Assembly (NCBI RefSeq): GCF_009380155.1
Contig: NZ_WHUV01000002.1
Coordinates: 1,054,001-1,118,000 of the forward strand
Source of the DNA: Pseudomonas piscis
Lineage (GTDB): Bacteria > Pseudomonadota > Gammaproteobacteria > Pseudomonadales > Pseudomonadaceae
Direction of reading: 5' to 3'
Length of the DNA: 64,000 nucleotides
Shown here: one piece after another, positions 26,926 to 35,656 of the stretch
How the letters are laid out: each line of letters opens with the position of its first letter
Numbering within the stretch: the stretch's first letter is position 1
Notes under the pieces: model-generated
Database searches by the model: none
The model's input: only the letters and a program-made list of their open reading frames with translations
Told to the model about the DNA's origin: nothing
Program-made: the position numbers and the translations under genes

Positions 26926-27489
26926 ATGAACGAAATCACTCACTCCGAAACACGCGACATCATTCTCGATGTCACCGAGAAGTTGATCTATAAAAGTGGC
27001 ATCGCCGCCACTGGCATGGATCTTCTGGTCAAGACCGCCGGCGTTTCGCGCAAGAGCATCTATCGCTACTTCGACAACAAGGAGCAGTTGGTGGTGGCCG
27101 CCCTCGAACGGCGTGACGAGCGCTGGATGCGCTGGTACCGCGGCGAGGTGGACAAGGCCCAGGGCTCGGCCCAGCGCCTGCTGGCACTGTTCAGCGTGCT
27201 CAAGGGCTGGTTCGCCAGCGAAGGTTTTCGTGGCTGCGCCTTCATCAACACCAGCGGTGAAACCGGTGATCCGCAAGACCCGGTACGCCAGGTAGCCCGC
27301 CGCCATAAACAGAAACTGCTCGACTACCTGCTCGAGCTCTGCCGGGAACATGGCGCAGCACATCCGGCACAACTGGCGGCGCAGCTGCTGGTGCTGATCG
27401 ATGGCGCCATCACCGTTGCCCTGGTCATGGGCGATCACAGTGCCGCCGATAATGCGCAATGCATGGCGCGTAAGTTATTGGACCTTTGA
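26926..27489 (+). CDS. TetR-family transcriptional regulator
   Basis: About 187 aa. The N-terminal helix-turn-helix contains GIAATGMDLLVKTAGVSRKS and IYRYFDNKEQLVVAALE (residues about 25-60). The helical ligand-binding domain includes FRGCAFINTSGETGDPQDPV, a pattern seen in regulators resembling the YcdC/AcuR-type subgroup. ATG 26926 gives a clean HTH start. The AAGGAG at 26896-26901 lies too far upstream for it, and an in-frame TTG at 26890 is an alternative whose coding would overlap the operator. The next gene, a DUF1348 protein, starts 58 bp downstream and is the obvious target. Confidence 0.9.
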   Translation: MNEITHSETRDIILDVTEKLIYKSGIAATGMDLLVKTAGVSRKSIYRYFDNKEQLVVAALERRDERWMRWYRGEVDKAQGSAQRLLALFSVLKGWFASEGFRGCAFINTSGETGDPQDPVRQVARRHKQKLLDYLLELCREHGAAHPAQLAAQLLVLIDGAITVALVMGDHSAADNAQCMARKLLDL

Positions 27490-27547
27490 TTACCCGCAAC
27501 CTGAGCGACTTCTTAGTTGGAACAGCAACTTTCACTGGAGATAGGTC

Positions 27548-28027
27548 ATGTCGTCTAACCCGCAAGTGCGTCCACCGCTTCCCCCCTTCACCCGCGAGTC
27601 GGCGATCGAGAAGATCCGCCTGGCCGAAGATGGCTGGAACTCCCGGGATCCGGAACGGGTATCCCTGGCCTATACCCTGGATACCCAATGGCGCAACCGC
27701 GCCGAATTCGCCCATAACCGCGAGGAGGCCAAGGCCTTTCTCAGCCGCAAGTGGGCCAAGGAACTGGACTACCGGCTGATCAAGGAACTCTGGGCCTTCA
27801 CCGACAACCGCATTGCCGTGCGCTACGCCTATGAATGGCACGACGACTCGGGCAACTGGTTCCGCTCCTATGGCAACGAGAACTGGGAGTTCGACGAACA
27901 GGGGCTGATGGCCCGGCGTTTCGCTTGCATCAACGACATGCCGATCAAGGCCAGCGAACGCAAGTTCCACTGGCCCCTGGGACGGCGCCCGGACGATCAC
28001 CCAGGCCTCTCGGAGCTGGGTCTGTAA
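27548..28027 (+). CDS. DUF1348 / NTF2-like (SnoaL-fold) protein
   Basis: 159 aa and soluble. Sequence blocks [30 protein letters not shown] and the end block [20 protein letters not shown] are characteristic of the DUF1348 family, a nuclear-transport-factor-2-like cone fold. Many members are found next to TetR regulators. The reaction is unknown. GGAGATAGG immediately upstream is a good ribosome binding site. It is probably co-transcribed with or controlled by the TetR gene. Confidence 0.85.
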   Translation: MSSNPQVRPPLPPFTRESAIEKIRLAEDGWNSRDPERVSLAYTLDTQWRNRAEFAHNREEAKAFLSRKWAKELDYRLIKELWAFTDNRIAVRYAYEWHDDSGNWFRSYGNENWEFDEQGLMARRFACINDMPIKASERKFHWPLGRRPDDHPGLSELGL

Positions 28028-28040
28028 TCGCCACGACCTT

Positions 28041-28150
28041 GTAGCCGCTGCCGAGCTTGCGAGGCTGCGAGCGACAAGGCCGTCAGGCCTGCAATGCTCC
28101 AGAGCCCCTTGTGGCCCTGCGGGCCATGCGCAGCCTGCGGCAACGGCTAC
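28041..28150. repeat. REPIN-like inverted REP pair
   Basis: It begins GTAGCCGCTGCCGAGC and ends CTGCGGCAACGGCTAC, which are inverted copies of one REP end. Between them are nested short palindromes (around AAGGCCGTCAGGCCT and GTGGCCCTGCGGGCCA). It fills the gap between the DUF1348 gene (+) and sfnG (-). Confidence 0.65.
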
Positions 28151-28176
28151 GCCCAGCACGCAGGGCCTTCAACGCC

Positions 28177-29262
28177 TCAGGCCGCGGCGTCCTGCCCGGC
28201 CTGGGCCTCCAGTTCGCGCACCAGGGGCAACACGCGACGGCCGAAATACTCCACTTCCTCCTGGAAGTGCAGGAAACCCGCCAGCACCAGGTCCACCCCC
28301 ACGGCCTTGAGTTCGAGGATACGCCGGGCAATCTGCTCCGGCGTGCCGATCAGGTTGGTCTTGAAACCATCGTTGTACTGCACCAGGTCCTCGAAGCTCG
28401 ACTTGGCCCAGTTGCCCTCGCCCTCCGGCGAAGCCTTGCCGGCCTGCCTGGCCGCATCACCGAAGGCCCGGACCGCCTCCGGGTCGGCCTGGTCGATGAT
28501 CTGCTGCAACACCGCCCGCGCCTCTTGCTCGGTATCCCGGGCGATCACGAAGGCATTCACCCCGATCTTCACCTGATGCTGGTTGGCCGCGGCCTTGGCG
28601 CGGATGTCCTCCACCTGGGCCTTGATCCCCTCCACGCTGTTGCCGTTGGTGAAGTACCAATCCGAGACTCTGGCGGCCATGTCCCGGGCCGCCCGGGAAC
28701 TGCCGCCCTGGAAGATCTCGGGCTGGCCCAGGGGCTTGGGCTTGAGGCTGTAGTTGTCGAAACGGTAGAAATCGCCCCTGAAGGTGAAGTGATCCTCGCT
28801 CCACACCCCACGCAGGCAGCGGATGAATTCCTCGGAACGGCGATAGCGCTCGTCATGCTCCAGCCAATGCTCGCCGATGGCCTGGAACTCGCCCTTGAAC
28901 CAGCCACTGACGATGTTCACCGCGATGCGACCTTCGGTCAGCTGGTCGATGGTCGCCAATTGCTTGGCCGCCAACGCCGGTTGCCAGGGCCCGGGCAGGA
29001 TCGCCGCGATCACCTTGAGCTTGCTGGTGGCGGCCAGCAACGCATGGCTGAAAGCCACCGACTCATGCTGGTACTCGGCACCGTAGCCGGCGGTGAAGCG
29101 GATCTGCGTCAGGGCGTATTCGAAACCGGCGGCCTCGGCGATCTGCGCCAGCTTGCGGTTGTAGTCGATGCCCCAGTGGGTACGCTGCTCGATCTTGCTG
29201 ACCACCAGGCCACCGCTGACATTGGGCACCCAATAGGCGAATTTCACGGATTGCTGACTCAT
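28177..29262 (-). CDS. sfnG: SfnG, FMNH2-dependent dimethylsulfone monooxygenase
   Basis: 361 aa, a luciferase-like (LLM) TIM-barrel flavoprotein. Typical blocks are FAYWVPNVSGGLVVSKIEQR at the N-terminus, FTAGYGAEYQHESVAFSHAL, LPGPWQPALAAKQLATIDQL and NIVSGWFKGEFQ, the bacterial alkanesulfonate/sulfone monooxygenase pattern closest to SfnG. It oxidises dimethylsulfone to methanesulfinate using reduced flavin from a partner reductase, which is not in this window. The ATG at 29262 has GAGGA 7 bp upstream. A sigma-54 promoter lies at 29302-29318, consistent with SfnR/RpoN control described for sfnG in P. putida. Confidence 0.93.
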   Translation of the reverse strand: MSQQSVKFAYWVPNVSGGLVVSKIEQRTHWGIDYNRKLAQIAEAAGFEYALTQIRFTAGYGAEYQHESVAFSHALLAATSKLKVIAAILPGPWQPALAAKQLATIDQLTEGRIAVNIVSGWFKGEFQAIGEHWLEHDERYRRSEEFIRCLRGVWSEDHFTFRGDFYRFDNYSLKPKPLGQPEIFQGGSSRAARDMAARVSDWYFTNGNSVEGIKAQVEDIRAKAAANQHQVKIGVNAFVIARDTEQEARAVLQQIIDQADPEAVRAFGDAARQAGKASPEGEGNWAKSSFEDLVQYNDGFKTNLIGTPEQIARRILELKAVGVDLVLAGFLHFQEEVEYFGRRVLPLVRELEAQAGQDAAA

Positions 29263-29301
29263 GGTTCGGTCCTCGGGACTGGGAAAGGTACCCAGGCCCC
29301 G

Positions 29302-29318
29302 AGCAGCATATGTGCCAA
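29302..29318 (-). promoter_or_regulatory. Sigma-54 promoter of sfnG
   Basis: On the - strand the sequence reads TTGGCACATATGCTGCT. It has the invariant -24 GG and -12 GC of the consensus TTGGCAC-N5-TTGCW at exact spacing, with one mismatch in the -12 element. The predicted transcript start is near 29291, about 29 nt before the sfnG ATG. Confidence 0.8.
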
Positions 29319-29460
29319 CCCCGCCACGGCCTCACATGGCGGCCACTGCGCGCTCGTGCGCAGCCTGCGGCAGCGACTGCACGAGCCTGCGCTCCATGGG
29401 TGGCTTTCACGGATCGGCACAGCGCGTGGGAAGTACCGAGGACAGCGATTTGTTGCTGGG

Positions 29461-29478
29461 CTGTTGCCAGGGCAACAG
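29461..29478. promoter_or_regulatory. Inverted repeat, candidate SfnR-type enhancer (UAS)
   Basis: CTGTTGCC (29461-29468) and GGCAACAG (29471-29478) are perfect 8-bp arms with a 2-bp spacer. A further TTGTTGC half-site lies at 29450-29456. The repeat sits about 50 bp upstream of the + strand sigma-54 promoter and about 145 bp upstream of the - strand one. The rest of the 333-bp gap 29263-29595 holds a REP-like stretch (about 29340-29395). Confidence 0.6.
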
Positions 29479-29529
29479 TTACCGCCGAACCGGGCACGGG
29501 CTCGGCCAGCAAAACCGCAGCCATGACAG

Positions 29530-29546
29530 TCGGCACGCTGTGTGCA
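29530..29546 (+). promoter_or_regulatory. Sigma-54 promoter of the SfnB/DszC-like gene
   Basis: TCGGCACGCTGTGTGCA keeps the -24 GG and -12 GC at exact spacing (consensus TTGGCAC-N5-TTGCW; mismatches at position 2 and the first T of TTGC). The predicted transcript start is near 29557, leaving about a 39-nt leader before ATG 29596. Confidence 0.72.
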
Positions 29547-29595
29547 ATCACCAGCAGGACCTTTTGTCTTTTCCTGCCGATTGCGGAGCCTTGCC

Positions 29596-30831
29596 ATGAC
29601 CGAACACCAGGTGATCAATCCATTGTCCACGGGGGTCGACTACGAGCTCCTGGCCGAGCGCTTCCGGCCGATCTTCCAGCGTATCGCCGAGGGCGCGGTA
29701 CAGCGTGAGCAGCAGCGCGAGCTGCCCTACGAACCCATCCGCTGGCTCAAGGAGGCGGGGTTCGGCGCGGTGCGGGTGCCAGTGGCCTACGGCGGCGCTG
29801 GCGCCTCCGTGCCCCAGCTGTTCCAGTTGCTGACAGAGCTGGCCGAGGCCGACGCCAACGTACCCCAGGCCCTGCGCGGGCACTTCGCCTTTGCCGAGGA
29901 CCGGCTCAACGCCACCCCGGGTCCGGGGCGCGACCTGTGGTTCAAGCGGTTCGTCGAGGGCGACATCGTCGGCTGCGCCTGGACCGAGATCGGCGCGGTG
30001 GAGATCGGCCAAGTGCTGACCAAGGTCAGTCCGGACGGCGAGCACTGGCGGCTCGACGGCGAGAAGTTCTACAGCACCGGGAGCATCTTCTCTGACTGGA
30101 TCGATGTCTACGCCCAGCGCAGCGACACCGGTGACAACGTGATCGCCGCCGTTCGCACCCGGCAGCCGGGCGTCGAGCAAAGCGACGACTGGGACGGTTT
30201 CGGCCAGCGCACCACCGGCAGCGGCACGGCGCGTTTCACCCAGGCCAGAGTGGAAGCCGGCAACGTCATCGACTTCGCCACTCGCTTCAAGTATCAGACC
30301 GCCTTCTACCAACTGGTCCTGCTGGCGACCCTGGCCGGCATCGGCCGCGCGGCGCTGCGCGATGTGGCCCATGAGGTACGGCAGCGCCAGCGCGTCTACA
30401 GCCATGGCAACGCGCCACAAGCCAGCGCCGATGCCCAGGTGCAGCAGGTGGTGGGCGAGATCGCCGCCCTGGTGTATGTCGCCGAAGCCGCCACCCTACG
30501 GGCCGCCCAGCCGGCACAGCGTGCGTACCTGGCGCGGTTCGCCGGCGACCCGGAGCAGGAACAGGCAGCCAACCTGGCGGCGGAACTGGAGTCGGCCACG
30601 GCCCAGGTCGCCGTCACCGAACTGATCCAGCGTGCCACCAGTGAGCTGTTCAATGCCCTCGGGGCTTCGGACGTGCGCCGGGGCAAGGCCCTGGACCGCC
30701 ATTGGCGTAATGCGCGAACCGTGTCATCGCACAATCCGGCGATCTACAAGGCGCGGATCGTCGGCGATTGGCAGATCAACGGCAACGAGCCGCCGTTCGC
30801 CTGGAAGGTCGGCAACGGCCCGAAAAGCTGA
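29596..30831 (+). CDS. SfnB/DszC-like acyl-CoA-dehydrogenase-fold flavin monooxygenase
   Basis: 411 aa from ATG 29596 (MTEHQVINPLSTGVDYELLA). It has the acyl-CoA dehydrogenase fold: an N-terminal helical domain with IRWLKEAGFGAVRVPVAYGG, a mid-domain with GCAWTEIGAVEIGQ and LDGEKFYSTGSIFSDWIDVY, and a C-terminal helical domain with NALGASDVRRGKALDRHWRN and ARTVSSHNP. There is no acyl-CoA dehydrogenase catalytic Glu context, and the sequence is close to the sulfur-acquisition SfnB / dibenzothiophene monooxygenase DszC group, which use reduced flavin to oxygenate organosulfur compounds. It diverges from sfnG and has its own sigma-54 promoter, supporting a role in scavenging organic sulfur. Confidence 0.85.
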   Translation: MTEHQVINPLSTGVDYELLAERFRPIFQRIAEGAVQREQQRELPYEPIRWLKEAGFGAVRVPVAYGGAGASVPQLFQLLTELAEADANVPQALRGHFAFAEDRLNATPGPGRDLWFKRFVEGDIVGCAWTEIGAVEIGQVLTKVSPDGEHWRLDGEKFYSTGSIFSDWIDVYAQRSDTGDNVIAAVRTRQPGVEQSDDWDGFGQRTTGSGTARFTQARVEAGNVIDFATRFKYQTAFYQLVLLATLAGIGRAALRDVAHEVRQRQRVYSHGNAPQASADAQVQQVVGEIAALVYVAEAATLRAAQPAQRAYLARFAGDPEQEQAANLAAELESATAQVAVTELIQRATSELFNALGASDVRRGKALDRHWRNARTVSSHNPAIYKARIVGDWQINGNEPPFAWKVGNGPKS

Positions 30832-30955
30832 GGCGCTGCGCACGCATCAACGGCGGCAGCAGGACCTTGGTCGCAGTCGCGCTGCGGCGCGCGATGCAGG
30901 TAAGATATCGGCCTTTCGCGCAGCCCCTTGCGCTCCCGCCGAATAAGCCGAATCC

Positions 30956-31735
30956 ATGCCTTTCGATCTCAGCGTTGACTTGACCACCCTCGCCATCCTC
31001 GCCTTCGTGGCCTTCATCGCCGGTTTCATCGATGCCATCGCCGGCGGTGGCGGCTTGCTCACCACCCCGGCCCTGCTCACCGCAGGCTTGCCACCGCATC
31101 TGGTGCTGGGTACCAACAAACTCAGTTCGACCTTCGGCTCGGCCACTGCCAGCTTCACCTTCTATCGGCGCAAGCTGTTCCACCCCCGGCAATGGATGCA
31201 TGCCATCGTCGGCACCCTGGTCGGCGCCCTGACCGGGGCCATAGTCGCCCACTACCTGCCCGCCGAGTGGCTGAACAAGATGCTGCCGGTGATCGTCTTC
31301 GCCTGCGGCCTGTACCTGCTGTTCGGCGGCACGCCTAAGGCCCCGCTGGACAGCGAGGCACCGATCAAGAAGAAATGGCAATCGACCCAGGGCTTCAGCC
31401 TGGGCTTCTACGACGGCGTGGCCGGTCCGGGCACCGGGGCGTTCTGGACCGTCAGCAGCCTGCTGCTCTACCCCATCGACCTGGTCAAGGCCAGCGGCGT
31501 GGCGCGCAGCATGAACTTCGTCAGCAATATCGCGGCGCTGGCGGTGTTCATCTTTTCCGGGCAGGTGGATTGGATCATCGGCCTGAGCATGGGGCTGTCG
31601 GTGATGGTCGGGGCGTTCTTCGGGGCACGCACCGCCATCAGCGGTGGTGCCAAGTTCATTCGCCCGGTGTTCATCACCGTGGTCCTGGGCCTGACCGTGC
31701 GCCTAGCCTGGCAGCACTGGTTCAGCGTGGCCTAA
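30956..31735 (+). CDS. TSUP-family (TauE/SafE, YfcA-like) membrane transporter
   Basis: 259 aa with about eight hydrophobic segments. Family motifs are [20 protein letters not shown] (about residues 21-40), [20 protein letters not shown] (about 52-72) and [20 protein letters not shown] in the second half. TSUP proteins move sulfite, sulfonates or other sulfur/carboxylate anions; YfcA-type substrates are unsettled. Its position 124 bp after the SfnB/DszC-like gene suggests a link to sulfur metabolism, but no sigma-54 promoter precedes it. Its 3' end overlaps the convergent nudC by 33 bp. Confidence 0.88.
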   Translation: MPFDLSVDLTTLAILAFVAFIAGFIDAIAGGGGLLTTPALLTAGLPPHLVLGTNKLSSTFGSATASFTFYRRKLFHPRQWMHAIVGTLVGALTGAIVAHYLPAEWLNKMLPVIVFACGLYLLFGGTPKAPLDSEAPIKKKWQSTQGFSLGFYDGVAGPGTGAFWTVSSLLLYPIDLVKASGVARSMNFVSNIAALAVFIFSGQVDWIIGLSMGLSVMVGAFFGARTAISGGAKFIRPVFITVVLGLTVRLAWQHWFSVA

Positions 31736-32533
31736 GCGACGCGCCACATAGAGGTCGATCAGGTAGCGGGCAATCGAGCGCGACGCCGGCAACGGCGGCA
31801 GCGTATGCACGTTGAACCACTGGGCATCCTCGATCTCGTCTTCCTGGGGCAGGATCTCGCCACTGGCGTACTCGGCATGGAAACCCAGCATCATCGAGTG
31901 CGGGAACGGCCAGCACTGGCTGCCCACGTACTGGATGTTGCGCACCTCGATGCTCACCTCCTCGCGCACCTCGCGCACCAGGCAATCCTCCGCCGACTCA
32001 CCGGGTTCGGCAAAACCTGCCAGGGTGCTGTAGACCCCGGGCACGAAGCGTGGCGAACGGGCCAGCAGGATCTCGTCGCCCCGGGTGATCAGCACGATCA
32101 TGCTCGGCGAGATCCGCGGATAGGCCCGCAGGTCGCAGCTCTGGCAGTACATCGCACGCTCCCCTCGCACCTGCGCCATGGGCTGGCCGCAACTGCCGCA
32201 GAAGCGATGTTCCCGAGCCCAGGTACCGATCTGCGCGGCGTACCCCAGCACCTTGTACAGGGTGTGGTCGCCCTCCAGCATGAAGGCCCGCAGGCCTTTC
32301 CAGCCGCAGCCCTGGACCTGGGCACGGGAAGCGAGCTCGAGCAGGTATACCGGCTCGCCATCGAGGTGGCCGATGCCATGCTCGGCCAGCACCGGCAGGT
32401 CCTGGTTCTTGAGCCAGTGCCGGGGGAACAGCACGCCGTTGTCGTCGTAGAGAAAACCTTCCGGGCCACGGGCCACGGCCCAGCCGCCGGGAAGGTCGGT
32501 ATCCAGTACTGCGGTGGTCCAGCGTGCAATCAT
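31703..32533 (-). CDS. nudC: NudC NADH pyrophosphatase / RNA-decapping Nudix hydrolase
   Basis: 276 aa. A central zinc ribbon has two Cys pairs ([11 protein letters not shown] and [13 protein letters not shown]). The Nudix box reads [20 protein letters not shown], with GxxxxxE..REVREE residues intact. The downstream [14 protein letters not shown] block identifies the NudC subgroup. It hydrolyses NADH to NMNH and AMP and removes NAD caps from RNA. Convergent with the TSUP gene, with overlapping 3' ends. The 3' neighbour crotonase gene lies 6 bp upstream on the same strand, so the two are probably co-transcribed. Confidence 0.95.
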   Translation of the reverse strand: MIARWTTAVLDTDLPGGWAVARGPEGFLYDDNGVLFPRHWLKNQDLPVLAEHGIGHLDGEPVYLLELASRAQVQGCGWKGLRAFMLEGDHTLYKVLGYAAQIGTWAREHRFCGSCGQPMAQVRGERAMYCQSCDLRAYPRISPSMIVLITRGDEILLARSPRFVPGVYSTLAGFAEPGESAEDCLVREVREEVSIEVRNIQYVGSQCWPFPHSMMLGFHAEYASGEILPQEDEIEDAQWFNVHTLPPLPASRSIARYLIDLYVARRLGHAEPVLPG

Positions 32534-32539
32534 CTTCAG

Positions 32540-33352
32540 TCAGTCCAGGAATTCGGGTTTCTGTTTGCTCATGTGGGCGGCGATGGCCACGCGCAGGTCA
32601 TTGGACTGGAGCATGGCGGCGTTCCAGGTGGCCACGTACTCCAGGCCATCGTCGATGCGGTGGTCGCGCATGTAGCTGAGCATTTCCTTGGTGCCGGTCA
32701 CGGCGATCGGCGACTTGGCGGCGATCTCCCGGGCGATTTCCATGACCCCGTCCAGCAGGCTGGAGGCGTCGGCATAGGTGCGATTGACCAGGCCGATCTG
32801 GCGCGCCTCCTCGGCGCCGAAGGTCCGTCCGGTGTAGGCCAGCTCACGCAGCATGCCGTCACCGATGATACGTGGCAAACGTTGCAGTGTGCCGACATCG
32901 GCGGCCATGCCGATATCGATCTCCTTGATCGAGAACTGCACGTCGGCCGCGGCATAGCGCATGTCGCAGGCGCTGATCAGGTCGATGGCGCCGCCGAGGC
33001 AGTAGCCCTGGATAGCCGCCAGCACCGGCTTGCGGCAGTTGTCCACGGCAGTGAACGAGGACTGCAGCTCGAGGATCTTGCGCCGCAACAGGCGGGCATT
33101 GCGGCCCACGTCCTTGCCCAGTTCGTTGGCGAATCCGGCCAGCATCATCAGGTCGATGCCAGAGGAAAAGTGCTTGCCGGCACCGCTGAGCACCACCACT
33201 CGCACCGCGTCGGTCTCGTCGATCCACTGGAAGATATCGACGATCTCACGCCAGAACGCGGCGTTCATGGCGTTGATCTTTTCCGGGCGGTTGATCTGCA
33301 CATGGGCGATGTTGTCAGCGAGTTCGACGCGAAAGGCTTGGTATTCGGACAT
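32540..33352 (-). CDS. Crotonase-family protein, probable delta(3,5)-delta(2,4)-dienoyl-CoA isomerase
   Basis: 270 aa from ATG 33352 (MSEYQAFRVELADNIAHVQI). Crotonase features are the oxyanion-hole segments GKHFSSGIDLMML and GYCLGGAIDLISACDMRYA. The block SIKEIDIGMAADVGTLQRLP has the acidic residues typical of ECH1-type dienoyl-CoA isomerases, which handle unsaturated fatty acids with odd-numbered double bonds, rather than the two-Glu pattern of hydratases. It is followed at 6 bp by nudC in the same direction. Confidence 0.85.
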   Translation of the reverse strand: MSEYQAFRVELADNIAHVQINRPEKINAMNAAFWREIVDIFQWIDETDAVRVVVLSGAGKHFSSGIDLMMLAGFANELGKDVGRNARLLRRKILELQSSFTAVDNCRKPVLAAIQGYCLGGAIDLISACDMRYAAADVQFSIKEIDIGMAADVGTLQRLPRIIGDGMLRELAYTGRTFGAEEARQIGLVNRTYADASSLLDGVMEIAREIAAKSPIAVTGTKEMLSYMRDHRIDDGLEYVATWNAAMLQSNDLRVAIAAHMSKQKPEFLD

Positions 33353-33483
33353 GGCAGCGATCCTTTTCTGGTGAGCAAATGAGGGCCGAACTATAGCAAG
33401 TGGCAAGCGCGCCCCGTAAGGCAGCGCATTGGCCAAAAGCGGGACTGGCACAGGCCCTGCCCCGCCAGTGATGGCGCAACCGC

Positions 33484-34260
33484 TCAGCCCACTTTCGCCG
33501 TGCGAAACGCCGCGGTCTCATAGGGCACCGTGACTTCGGCCTTGTCCCGCAATTGGGGTTCGCTGGCGATCAGCGCGGCGATCTGCCGGTCCACCTCGTC
33601 GCGCCCGGCCTGGGGCGAGGCGGCGATGAAGCTGGTGGAACGCACGCGATTGAACAGCACGTCCTCCACCGGGCCATGGTGTCCATGGCGAAAATGCTCT
33701 TCCTGCAACGGGCCGAAGCCGGGGTGGGGAAAGACCTGGCGCCAGGCTCCGGTGTAGTAGCGCGGCGTATCGCCCTGCAGGGCGTTGACGATGCGGTCCA
33801 GGCGCGCCACCCAGGGTACCCGTGCATCGCGCTGGTTCCACACCAGCGCCAGCTGGCCGCCCGGCTTGAGTACCCGATGGATCTCGTCCAGGGCCCCAGG
33901 GGTGGCGAACCAGTGGAAGGCCTGGGCGCAGACCACCACATCCACCGAGGCATCGCGCAGCGGCAGCGCCTCGGCAGTACCCTCCAGGACCTGGACCTCG
34001 GGCTGGGCCTCGGCCAGCCGGGCACGCATTTGCGCCACGGGCTCCACCGCGATCACCTGGGCGTCGGTGGCCGCCAGGCGCGCAGTGAACTTGCCGGTGC
34101 CGGCGCCCAGGTCCACCACTACCCTGGCTGCGCGCAGGCCCAGCGCCTGGCGCAGCCAGGGGTCCAGTTCCGGCGGATAACCGGGACGCCCCCGAACATA
34201 AGTGTCGGCAGCCTGCTGGTAGCCGTCGGCCGCTGCATGGTGAATGGACTGATCGTTCAC
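33484..34260 (-). CDS. Class I SAM-dependent methyltransferase (UbiE/Methyltransf_11 type)
   Basis: 258 aa from a GTG start at 34260, with AGGAGGTG 5 bp upstream. SAM-binding motif I is VVVDLGAGTGKFTARLA. Later motifs are VIAVEPVAQM and DVVVCAQAFHWFATPGALDE, followed by RVLKPGGQLALVWNQRD, the classic post-II/III pattern. The FHWF segment is typical of a group of small-molecule methyltransferases of unknown substrate. An upstream in-frame start at 34308 has no ribosome binding site. Confidence 0.88.
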   Translation of the reverse strand: MNDQSIHHAAADGYQQAADTYVRGRPGYPPELDPWLRQALGLRAARVVVDLGAGTGKFTARLAATDAQVIAVEPVAQMRARLAEAQPEVQVLEGTAEALPLRDASVDVVVCAQAFHWFATPGALDEIHRVLKPGGQLALVWNQRDARVPWVARLDRIVNALQGDTPRYYTGAWRQVFPHPGFGPLQEEHFRHGHHGPVEDVLFNRVRSTSFIAASPQAGRDEVDRQIAALIASEPQLRDKAEVTVPYETAAFRTAKVG

Positions 34261-34353
34261 GGAACACCTCCTGGTCACGGATGCTGGCGCTTGAGGATAA
34301 ACCCTCAACGGCCACGGCCGGGATGAAACAAATGTCAGCTACGCCCGGGCCCG

Positions 34354-35652
34354 TCAACGGGGTGTGGGCAGGCTCAGGCGAAACCGCGCGCCGCCCAGTG
34401 GCGAGGCTTCCACCGTCAAGGTGCCACCCTGGGCCTCCAGGGCCCGGCGACTGATGGCCAGGCCCAGGCCGAAGCCACCGGTGGAGCGATCGCGGCTGCG
34501 ATCCAGGCGATAGAAGGGTTCGAACACCCGCTCGCGTTCGTCGTCAGGGATGCCGATACCATCGTCGTCGACCCAGATCTCGCACCCCTGGTCGCTGACC
34601 AGCACCCCGACCTGGATGCGCTTCTCGCAATAACGGGTGGCGTTGCGCAACAGGTTCTGCAGGGCCCGCGCAGTCAGGCGCGGGTCCAGGGTGAAACGCT
34701 CCAGGGTGCCATGCAGCAGCACGTCGATGACCAGGTCCGATTCCAGCTCGTCGTCGACGCTGCCCAGGATGCTGTCGATGAACTCGTCCAGGGCCACCTC
34801 GATCTGCTCCGGCAAACAGGCCGGATTCTGCAGGCGGCTGTAGGACAGCAGCTCCAGCACCAGCTCATCCAGCTCGCGGATGTGCGCCACCAACCCTTGC
34901 AGGCGCTCACGGCTGGCTGCCGGCAAGTCGTCGGATAACGCCAGGGCCAGGCCGAAGTCGAGCCGGGTCAGGGGCGTGCGCAATTCGTGGGATACCGCAT
35001 TGAGCAGGTCGCGCTGCTGGTTCAGCAGTTGCTCGATATCTCCGGCCATGGTGTCGAACACATGGGCCAGGCTGCCGATGTTGGAGCTGGCCGGCAACTG
35101 CGTACGCTCATCCAGATGGCCCTTGCCGAAGCGCTCTGCGGTGCGCTTGAGGCGCTCCAGGTCACGCCAGTGGGGCCGGACCCACAACAGCAGGCAGGCC
35201 AGCAGCACCGCACCGATCAGAACGTTGATGCTCCAGTACAGCAGGTTGACGTCCAGCGGGTCCGGCGGCATCACCAGCTTGACCGCCAACTGGTCGTGCA
35301 ACGGCGACACCGCCAGGGTCCGCGAGCCCCAGTCGCCAACCCGCACCACCTTCTTGCCAGCCAGCAGGCGGGCCCGTTCGTCGGCACTGAAATCGGGGTC
35401 GTCGATGCGTACCAGGGCCACCTGCAACGGGCGGAAGTCCTCGTCCATCTCCCGGGCGAGCGCCGGCCATTGCGCCGGGGGCTGGGTGCGGAACTGCCTG
35501 GCGATCAGTTCCTGCAAACCCCGGGACTTGGTCAGGTTGTAATCGATGAAGCGCTGGTGAAACACCTTGATCACCAGGTCAGGGACCAGGTACATCGCGG
35601 CGCTGAAGGCCACGATGGTGATCAGGTACAGCCGGACCAGGATGCGCAGCAT
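34354..35652 (-). CDS. RstB-like sensor histidine kinase
   Basis: 432 aa. TM1 is at residues about 5-28, a periplasmic domain of about 110 residues follows, and TM2 is at about 140-162 (SINVLIGAVLLACLLLWVR). Then HAMP, HisKA with the acceptor His in NAVSHELRTPLTRLDFG, and HATPase_c with N-box LQNLLRNATRYC and G-box GGFGLGLAISRRAL. The size and periplasmic sequence (MYLVPDLVIKVFHQRFIDYN) are like RstB sensors. It lies 4 bp downstream of its response regulator on the - strand. It is probably the signal input for the divergent RND pump. Confidence 0.9.
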   Translation of the reverse strand: MLRILVRLYLITIVAFSAAMYLVPDLVIKVFHQRFIDYNLTKSRGLQELIARQFRTQPPAQWPALAREMDEDFRPLQVALVRIDDPDFSADERARLLAGKKVVRVGDWGSRTLAVSPLHDQLAVKLVMPPDPLDVNLLYWSINVLIGAVLLACLLLWVRPHWRDLERLKRTAERFGKGHLDERTQLPASSNIGSLAHVFDTMAGDIEQLLNQQRDLLNAVSHELRTPLTRLDFGLALALSDDLPAASRERLQGLVAHIRELDELVLELLSYSRLQNPACLPEQIEVALDEFIDSILGSVDDELESDLVIDVLLHGTLERFTLDPRLTARALQNLLRNATRYCEKRIQVGVLVSDQGCEIWVDDDGIGIPDDERERVFEPFYRLDRSRDRSTGGFGLGLAISRRALEAQGGTLTVEASPLGGARFRLSLPTPR

Positions 35653-35656
35653 GGGT

